IMG/VR virus record: IMGVR_UViG_3300031857_000349
Location: 1-46,471 of that record
Strand: one strand, 5' to 3'
Length of the DNA: 46,471 bases
DNA from: a virus
Positions 41,327-46,471 of this stretch are shown here, piece by piece. Below the pieces are notes generated by a model. That model made no database searches and was not told the DNA's origin. It saw only the letters and a list, made by a program, of their open reading frames with translations. Both the position numbers and the translations under genes were made by a program. Position 1 is the stretch's first letter, and the number at the start of each line of letters is the position of its first letter.

Positions 41327-41542
41327 ATGTACGTAAAGGTCAATGAAGGAAAGGATGAATTAGGAAAGGCATTAAAACAGTTTACTAAAATGGTAAAAAA
41401 GTCAGAGTTAATACAAGAACTCAGAAATCGTGAACATTTCTTAAAACCCTCTAAGAAGCGTATTTTTAAACGCCAAGAAGCATTACGCCGCAGAAAACGT
41501 GAAGAAAGACGAGCGGCACGACAAAAACATTACGATAATTGA
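41327..41542 (+). CDS. rpsU: Phage-encoded ribosomal protein bS21, 71 aa
   Basis: The sequence follows bS21 along its length: MYVKVNEGKDELGKALKQFT matches the 'V.EN.....ALR.FKR' start. KSELIQELRNREHFLKPSKK matches the 'G.L.E.R.RE.YEKPS..RK' core, and the rest is the basic C-terminal helix (ALRRRKREERRAARQKH). bS21 binds near the anti-Shine-Dalgarno region of 16S rRNA and affects initiation. Phage copies of bS21 are known from metagenomes and from pelagiphages. A strong AAGGGGG ribosome binding site (41316-41322) lies four bases before the ATG. The gene sits between assembly genes, ahead of the gp22 promoter-like site, so late expression is likely. Confidence 0.88.
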   Translation: MYVKVNEGKDELGKALKQFTKMVKKSELIQELRNREHFLKPSKKRIFKRQEALRRRKREERRAARQKHYDN

Positions 41543-41563
41543 TATTTTAAAAATCCAACTATA

Positions 41564-41571
41564 TATTTATA
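41564..41571 (+). promoter_or_regulatory. Candidate phage late-promoter element TATTTATA (site E) for gp22-gp23
   Basis: The octamer lies in AACTATATATTTATAATAG within the 126-base gap after bS21. It is 97 bases before the gp22 ATG, further than in other gaps. A separate transcript from here to the 44417 terminator would cover only scaffold and capsid genes, which need high output. Confidence 0.45.
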
Positions 41572-41622
41572 ATAGTAAAACACTAATTTTTTAATATTGG
41601 TGGTATTTTATTACATTTTAAT

Positions 41623-41642
41623 AACAGATCCTAATATCTGTT
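41623..41642 (+). other. Short 7-bp hairpin in the gp22 leader
   Basis: AACAGAT (41623-41629) and ATCTGTT (41636-41642) pair around a six-base loop, 12 bases before the AGGAGT ribosome binding site (41655-41660). It has no T-run of terminator type. It may be an mRNA leader structure. A chance hairpin cannot be excluded. Confidence 0.3.
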
Positions 41643-41668
41643 TCTAATCCTTATAGGAGTAACATAAT

Positions 41669-42793
41669 ATGGCACAAATTACCAACAAGCTTTTAAAAGA
41701 AGCCATTGCCGACGCAGAAGCAGTTCGTGAAACTGCTGTTGCGAACGCAAAGCTCGTTTTAGAAGAAGCAATTACACCACAAATTCGTGATATGATTGCC
41801 CGTCGTCTTCGTGTTGAAGCAATGGAAGGCGAGGAAGAAAAGGAAGAAGTGAAAGAAGAATCAGTAAAAGAACTTCCACACCAAGACGCTGAGGCAGAAG
41901 GAGGTGCAGACTTCCCAGCCGATTCATCAACAGTTGGCGCTTCCGATAACAAGGAACCATCTGATGATGCATTTGACACATCGGCAATTGGCGACGGTGG
42001 TGAAAATAAAGAAGATAGTCACACGGATTGGTACGATGATTGGTCCGAAAGTGATTTTGACCTTGACGAAGTAATCAAGGAATTAGAAGAAGATATTGCA
42101 CGTCTTTCAGAAGCAGAACACGAAGACGAAGCAGAAGAGAAGGAAGAAGCTCCAGAAGCTGAAAAGGCTCCAGAAGCAGAGGAAGAAATGAAGAAGGAAG
42201 GATGGAAGAAAAATGAAGTTTCACACGAAACTCAAGATGCAGATCCATCAAAGTTTGCCAAAGCACCAGTCGTTGAAGACGATATGGAAGCTGGTGAAGA
42301 AGGTGAAGAAGAACTTGATCTTGAAGCAATTCTTGCAGAACTTGAAGCCGACGAAGACGAAATGGGCGCAAAGCCAGATGCTCATGACGCCAAAAAAGCA
42401 ATGGCTGCTAAACTTGCGGGACTCAAGAACGAATTGGCACAATATCGGGAAGCAGTCAATATTCTCCGAGGCCGTTTACAAGAAGTTAACTTATTAAATG
42501 CTAAGTTACTCTTCACAAACAAGATGTTCCGTAAGGACTCTTTGACCAACGAACAAAAGATTCGCATTGTGGAATCATTTGATCGTGCAACAACGGTTCG
42601 TGAAGTGAAGTTAGTATACACAGCATTAGTTGAAAATCTTGCAACAGCAGCAAAGACGTTCAACACATCACGCAAGAAAGTTGTTACCGAAGGATTAGCC
42701 TCTAAGGCAACTCCAACAACGGCACCAAAGAAAGAAGTTATCGTTGAAAATACGGTAGCTCGTCGTTTACAAGAACTCGCAGGAATTATCTAA
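41669..42793 (+). CDS. 22: Prohead scaffold/core protein (gp22-like), 374 aa
   Basis: Scaffold proteins fill the prohead core and are degraded by gp21. This one is extremely acidic (Glu-rich, with Ala/Pro, residues 45-240). It ends in the helical module typical of gp22: LLNAKLLFTNKMFRKDSLTN, then EQKIRIVESFDRATTVREVK. AGGAGT precedes the ATG by eight bases. The N-terminus MAQITNKLLKEA and the internal I-E-x/L-x-E sites fit gp21 cleavage. It is longer than T4 gp22 because of the acidic middle. The acidic core would complement the very basic small proteins encoded upstream if these are recruited to it (inference). Confidence 0.85.
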   Translation: MAQITNKLLKEAIADAEAVRETAVANAKLVLEEAITPQIRDMIARRLRVEAMEGEEEKEEVKEESVKELPHQDAEAEGGADFPADSSTVGASDNKEPSDDAFDTSAIGDGGENKEDSHTDWYDDWSESDFDLDEVIKELEEDIARLSEAEHEDEAEEKEEAPEAEKAPEAEEEMKKEGWKKNEVSHETQDADPSKFAKAPVVEDDMEAGEEGEEELDLEAILAELEADEDEMGAKPDAHDAKKAMAAKLAGLKNELAQYREAVNILRGRLQEVNLLNAKLLFTNKMFRKDSLTNEQKIRIVESFDRATTVREVKLVYTALVENLATAAKTFNTSRKKVVTEGLASKATPTTAPKKEVIVENTVARRLQELAGII

Positions 42794-42814
42794 TATTATA
42801 GGAGATTTACCATT

Positions 42815-44389
42815 ATGTCAGATGTACAAGAATTTATCAACGAAGCAGGTAGTGCACATAAGCACGTCATTGATCAAACCCGCAAATTAGCAGGTAAGTG
42901 GGAACGTTCAGGTCTTTTGGAAGGGTTGAAGGGATATGATCGTCAAGGTATGGCGGTTATGTTGGAAAACCAAGCAACGCAACTTCTCCAAGAAAACAGT
43001 AAGACAAACTCAGCCGGAACAAGTGGTGAACAATGGGCAGGTGTTGCACTTCCATTAGTTCGTAAGGTTTTCGGAAGCATTGCAAGTAAGAACTTCGTCT
43101 CAGTTCAACCAATGAACCTCCCAGCCGGACTTGTTTTCTACATGGATTTCAAGTATGGCAACACACGTAACGGACAAACGTCTGCTACATCACTCTATGG
43201 AACAGCTGCAAGTTCAACGTGGGGTGGATTTGGAAACACGGATGCGGGTGGTTTGTATGGTGCAGGACGGTTTGGATACTCCATTAACAACGCAACAACA
43301 AGTTCACTTGCAGTAACTTCAGCATCGGTTTCATTTGCTGATGTAAATTTCAACGATACATACGTTGCAACCGGTTCATTGAAGAAATACACAGTAAGTG
43401 CAGGTGTATTACCAAATGCTGATTGGTTAGCAGTACGTACATTCGTACCAAGTGGTTCAGGAATTGATTTTGGTGCATTGGTTCTTCCTGAATTTACCAA
43501 GTATGATGGAACAAACGTAACCTTCATCGTCAATAGTTCATTCGGTGGTGTTGCCCCTCTCCAAGCAGTAACATGGGTCAAGCAACCAACCGATACAACA
43601 CGTGGTGATTTTGAAGATCGTGATGGTTCAACTGATTTGAACATTCCACAAATTGATTTGGAACTCAAGAGTGAAACCATCGTTGCCAAGACACGTAAGT
43701 TGAAGGCGGTATGGTCACCAGAACTTGCACAAGACTTGAATGCATACCACTCAGTTGATGCAGAAGCAGAATTGACCAGTATGTTGTCAGACTATGTTGC
43801 AACAGAAATTGACCTTGAAATTCTTGACATGTTGATCAATGCAGCACAAACAACCGAATACTGGTCAGCAGAAATCGGTTCAACATGGAACGGTTCAGCA
43901 TTTGCCGCTTCATCCTTCACAGGAACAGCATGGACCAACATGACCTGGTTCCAAACACTTGGTCAGAAGATGCAAAAGGTCAGTAACCGTATCCACCAAC
44001 TCACAATGCGTGGTGGTGCAAACTTTGCAGTGGTTTCACCAACGGTTGCAACAATTCTCGAAACCATCCCTGGCTTCCAAGCTGGAACAGATGGTGACAA
44101 GATGGAATTTGCTGCTGGTGTAACCAAGATTGGTTCATTCCAAAACCGTTACACCGTATACAAGAACCCATATATGAAGGAAAATGTTCTTCTTATGGGC
44201 TTCCGTGGTTCACAATTCTTGGAAACTGGTGCAGTCTATGCCCCATACATTCCATTGATCATGACACCACTTGTGTACGATCCAAACAACTTCACGCCAC
44301 GCCGTGGTGTGATGACACGTTACGCAAAGAAGATCGTCCGTCCAGAATTCTTCGGCAAGATCTACATCGACAAGCTTGCACAAGTCTAA
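42815..44389 (+). CDS. 23: Major capsid protein (gp23-like), 524 aa
   Basis: This HK97-fold shell protein shows T4 gp23-type segments: GEQWAGVALPLVRKVFGSIA, VQPMNLPAGLVFYMDFKYG, KAVWSPELAQDLNAYHSVDA and, near the end, TPRRGVMTRYAKKIVRPEFF. The N-terminal propeptide probably ends at LLQE60, followed by N61, an L-x-E site for gp21. The start MSDVQEFINEAG also resembles the internal-protein leaders. Codon use differs from most neighbours: Lys is nearly always AAG and Gln nearly always CAA, a pattern expected for a very highly translated gene. AGGAG lies about ten bases before the ATG. A terminator follows. Confidence 0.93.
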   Translation: MSDVQEFINEAGSAHKHVIDQTRKLAGKWERSGLLEGLKGYDRQGMAVMLENQATQLLQENSKTNSAGTSGEQWAGVALPLVRKVFGSIASKNFVSVQPMNLPAGLVFYMDFKYGNTRNGQTSATSLYGTAASSTWGGFGNTDAGGLYGAGRFGYSINNATTSSLAVTSASVSFADVNFNDTYVATGSLKKYTVSAGVLPNADWLAVRTFVPSGSGIDFGALVLPEFTKYDGTNVTFIVNSSFGGVAPLQAVTWVKQPTDTTRGDFEDRDGSTDLNIPQIDLELKSETIVAKTRKLKAVWSPELAQDLNAYHSVDAEAELTSMLSDYVATEIDLEILDMLINAAQTTEYWSAEIGSTWNGSAFAASSFTGTAWTNMTWFQTLGQKMQKVSNRIHQLTMRGGANFAVVSPTVATILETIPGFQAGTDGDKMEFAAGVTKIGSFQNRYTVYKNPYMKENVLLMGFRGSQFLETGAVYAPYIPLIMTPLVYDPNNFTPRRGVMTRYAKKIVRPEFFGKIYIDKLAQV

Positions 44390-44416
44390 TACAATTCGTA
44401 ACGTGGTTAATAAATT

Positions 44417-44441
44417 GGGTGGTCTTCGGACCACCCTTTTT
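44417..44441 (+). terminator. Rho-independent terminator with UUCG tetraloop after gp23
   Basis: GGGTGGTC (44417-44424), loop TTCG (44425-44428), GACCACCC (44429-44436) and then TTTTT (44437-44441) form a textbook intrinsic terminator. The perfect 8-bp stem closes on an extra-stable tetraloop. It separates the gp22-gp23 unit from the neck genes. Confidence 0.92.
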
Positions 44442-44477
44442 ATTATCTATAAGTCATGGTTAACATGTGGTATTTGA

Positions 44478-44485
44478 TATTTATA
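44478..44485 (+). promoter_or_regulatory. Candidate phage late-promoter element TATTTATA (site F)
   Basis: The octamer lies just after the gp23 terminator, in TTGATATTTATATATGTC, and ends 23 bases before ATG 44509. AGAGGG (44498-44503) follows as ribosome binding site. Its place between a terminator and the next gene is the strongest positional argument that the motif is a promoter. Confidence 0.5.
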
Positions 44486-44508
44486 TATGTCTCTAATAGA
44501 GGGCATGT

Positions 44509-45693
44509 ATGCAGAATCGTGAACCTATAATATTTGAAGAAACACGAATTAGTCCTGTTAATGCAACTCCGTTTGGTTTTTATGACGGGGATGTGGAATT
44601 TCAACAAGAAGCGCCAGAAGTTGCCACGTTTGTTGCTAGACGACTGGGATATCCTGTCGTTGATGTAGAATTAACACATAAGCAAATTTATGCATGCTTA
44701 GAGGAAGCAATTACAACATACAGTAATCAGGTAAATCAATTCAATGCACGTGAACATATGTTTGCTTTGCAGGGAATGAACACAAGTATTAATATTACTC
44801 AAAGAAATATATTAGCAACGCCACTACCTCAATTGGTTAAATTATCCGCTCAATACGGAACAGAAGCAGAAAGCGGTGGAAATGTTACAATAAAACGAGG
44901 ATATATCAGTGCGTCTGCGTATCAACAAACATATGATTTGAAGTCATTGTGGGCAGATCCATATGAAAGCGGGTCTGCTATAGAAATTCGTCGTATCTAT
45001 CACTATATGCCACCTGCCATTGCTCGTTACTATGACCCATTTGCAACGACGGGTCTTGGATTAACTAACTTGATGAGTGAATTTGGATTTGATGGATATT
45101 CACCGCCCGTGACATTCGTGATGATGCCTGCATACGAAGATTTACTCCGTATTCAAGCAATTGAAGTGAATGATATGATTCGTAAAAGTCAATATAGTTT
45201 TAGTGTATCCAATAACGTTGTTAAATTTACCCCCATATTTACAAAAAATACAACTATTTGGTTTGATTATATGGTAGTAGGTGATAAACAAAATGGATCG
45301 TCTAATAATGGAATTGGCGGAGTAATTCAATCGGGATCAGAAAATAGTGTGGTTTCAGATTTATCTAATATTCCATATGAAAACATTCAATATAAAAATA
45401 TCAATAGCATTGGACGGTTGTGGATTTATCGGTACACACTAGCTTTGGCAAAAGAATTACTAGGTAACGTACGATCAAAATATCAAGAAATTCCAATACC
45501 AGACGCAACAATACGAATGGATGGAGAAACACTTCGCCGAGAAGCGTCTGAAGAAAAGAAAGGATTGATAGAAGAAATTCGTGAAACCTTAGAACAAACT
45601 GGTATGCAAGCACAGTTGAAAAAACAGATGGAAAATGCACAAGCAATGCAAAGTATTTTTGTACACGTTCCTACTCAAATTTTTATAGGATAA
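44509..45693 (+). CDS. Probable neck/head-tail connector protein (gp13-like), 394 aa
   Basis: The N-terminal VARRLGYPVVDVELTHKQIY followed by ACLEEAITTYSNQVNQFNAR is characteristic of connector or neck proteins of T4-like environmental phages. Aromatic-rich strands follow (IRRIYHYMPPAIARYYDPFA), with an embedded Gly/Ser-rich loop (NGSSNNGIGGVIQSGSENS), then IGRLWIYRYTLALAKELLGN and a C-terminal coil. At 394 aa it is longer than T4 gp13 (about 309). Position after gp23, with the next two genes also structural, supports a neck role joining head and tail. Equivalence to gp13 rather than another connector is inferred. Confidence 0.6.
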   Translation: MQNREPIIFEETRISPVNATPFGFYDGDVEFQQEAPEVATFVARRLGYPVVDVELTHKQIYACLEEAITTYSNQVNQFNAREHMFALQGMNTSINITQRNILATPLPQLVKLSAQYGTEAESGGNVTIKRGYISASAYQQTYDLKSLWADPYESGSAIEIRRIYHYMPPAIARYYDPFATTGLGLTNLMSEFGFDGYSPPVTFVMMPAYEDLLRIQAIEVNDMIRKSQYSFSVSNNVVKFTPIFTKNTTIWFDYMVVGDKQNGSSNNGIGGVIQSGSENSVVSDLSNIPYENIQYKNINSIGRLWIYRYTLALAKELLGNVRSKYQEIPIPDATIRMDGETLRREASEEKKGLIEEIRETLEQTGMQAQLKKQMENAQAMQSIFVHVPTQIFIG

Positions 45694-45694
45694 C

Positions 45695-46156
45695 ATGCCA
45701 AGATTCGTTTCTGCAAGAGATTATCAATTTTTTCAACATATCAACCGAGAAATCGTAGTTGATGTTATTGACGTTGAAGTCATATTATATAAAATAATAA
45801 ATGATGTAGTCAACGTAAACATATACGGGGAATCAACTGAAAAAACATATTACAAAGGCATTAGTTTGAATGGATTAATTAAATACCCAAAAAAGACTGC
45901 AGCAACTGACGATGGATTTGGATATGATATTACCCAAAAAAACGTTGAATTTAGGTTTGTAAGACAAATATTACAAGATGTAAATGTATATCCTGATGTT
46001 GGAGATATCATCAAATATAATGAAAATTATTATACAATTGATAATATTAACGAGGCACAACTAATTGCCGGTAGACCAGAATATAATCAAGCCATTATAT
46101 GCCAATCGCACTTAACTCGTAAAAGTAATATTAATCTTGAGGATACGCATATATGA
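45695..46156 (+). CDS. Probable neck/head-completion protein (gp14-like), 153 aa
   Basis: A small beta-rich protein: MPRFVSARDYQFFQHINREI, a central YYKGISLNGLIKYPKKT, then VEFRFVRQILQDVNVYPDVG and DIIKYNENYYTIDNINEAQL. The 'Y.DVGD.I.Y...YY.I..I.' segment resembles the oligonucleotide-fold core of phage neck/tail-completion proteins. It begins one base after the connector stop and its own stop overlaps the next ATG. T4 gp14 is larger, so it may correspond to only part of that protein or be a distinct neck component. Confidence 0.55.
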   Translation: MPRFVSARDYQFFQHINREIVVDVIDVEVILYKIINDVVNVNIYGESTEKTYYKGISLNGLIKYPKKTAATDDGFGYDITQKNVEFRFVRQILQDVNVYPDVGDIIKYNENYYTIDNINEAQLIAGRPEYNQAIICQSHLTRKSNINLEDTHI

Positions 46157-46471
46157 ACCGTCCAACATTTGACGTAAACAATTCTACAGTACGTAACAGA
46201 TATAATCGTGGGTTTGATACAAAACACGAACCGGGAGTGAGTAAACAAGTTGAGATTGGATTACAAACAATAGATACTGCAATATTACGGTATCTGCAAA
46301 ATAATATAAAACCAGTGGTGTCACAACAAGGTAAACAAATACCCGTTCCAGTCATATATGGAAATCCAGAACGATGGAAAAGTGCACAACAAGATGGAGC
46401 GTTGCGAGATAAGAACGGGATGATTATGTTACCTATCATGATGATTGCACGAACAGGACTAAAAGAAAATA
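46153..46471 (+). CDS. Virion structural protein, 5' portion (partial, runs off the window)
   Basis: ATG 46153 overlaps the upstream stop (ATGA) and the frame stays open for 106 codons to the window end. It encodes MNRPTFDVNNSTVRNRYNRG, LQTIDTAILRYLQNNIKPVV and VPVIYGNPERWKSAQQDGAL, then IMLPIMMIARTG. The 'VIYGNPERWKS...DG.LRD..G.I.LP' stretch is typical of a structural protein located next to neck genes in T4-like environmental phages. The exact role is unknown. Its C-terminal part is missing here. Confidence 0.65.
   Translation, partial: MNRPTFDVNNSTVRNRYNRGFDTKHEPGVSKQVEIGLQTIDTAILRYLQNNIKPVVSQQGKQIPVPVIYGNPERWKSAQQDGALRDKNGMIMLPIMMIARTGLKEN

Noticed and set aside
41543-41668. Possible tRNA or structured RNA gene in the gap before gp22
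   Set aside because: Only a 7-bp hairpin and an AT-rich promoter-like string are present. No cloverleaf, CCA end or T-loop-like sequence is visible.
1-46471. Prophage or integrated element
   Set aside because: There is no integrase, excisionase, repressor, attachment-site repeat or flanking bacterial gene. The content is entirely virion, replication and accessory phage genes.

Overview
The window is a piece of a tailed, contractile (myovirus-type) dsDNA bacteriophage genome of the broad T4-like lineage. It is AT-rich and tightly packed, and every credible gene lies on the + strand. Recognisable T4-type morphogenesis proteins are the large terminase (gp17), portal (gp20), prohead protease (gp21), scaffold (gp22) and major capsid protein (gp23), followed by probable neck proteins. 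I see no integrase, repressor, tRNA, IS element or CRISPR array. Nothing fixes the host. Many genes carry GGAG/GAGG ribosome binding sites, so a host that uses Shine-Dalgarno sequences is likely.

Layout. (1) 1-9.5 kb: tail/baseplate structural genes, including a 1566-aa LamG-containing protein and two paralogous tail proteins (5989-7176 and 8143-9075) separated by a homing-type endonuclease gene whose start is preceded by a strong hairpin. (2) 9.57-14.0 kb: a small replication/recombination island (PD-(D/E)XK nuclease, CHC2/Toprim primase, and a single-chain fusion of SbcD/Mre11 (gp47) with SbcC/Rad50 (gp46)) set inside the tail genes. (3) 14.0-23.5 kb: a 2861-aa tail fibre with 17 GIGT-type repeats and an auto-cleaving S74 chaperone, plus a second adhesin. 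(4) 23.5-24.0 kb: a start-less glycosyltransferase remnant. (5) 24.0-31.3 kb: a 1311-aa multi-enzyme protein, small accessory genes and the terminase. (6) 31.3-36.8 kb: thirteen small genes between terminase and portal, where T4 has sheath and tube. (7) 36.8-44.4 kb: the capsid assembly operon, which also encodes ribosomal protein bS21. It ends at a UUCG-loop terminator. (8) 44.5 kb to the end: neck genes, the last one cut by the window edge.

The most interesting theme is a probable head-packaged protein system. Most of the small proteins in region 6, and the 1311-aa protein, begin with a short hydrophobic leader ending in L/I-x-E (for example MIRLRDLLTE). This resembles T4 capsid-targeting sequences that are cut by the gp21 protease. 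The phage's own gp21, gp22 and gp23 carry matching sites. The 1311-aa protein combines zinc-peptidase, covalent nucleotidyltransferase (ligase-like), NMNAT-like and ParB-like signatures, so it looks like a 'polyvalent' protein delivered with the DNA. Part of region 6 is a three-gene tandem duplication of about 1.3 kb.

Regulation. An 8-bp motif, TATTTATA, sits in six of the few intergenic gaps ahead of transcription units and is a candidate phage late promoter. No gene-free stretch exceeds 300 bases. The longest gaps, 23470-23613 and 41543-41668, are described in the features.
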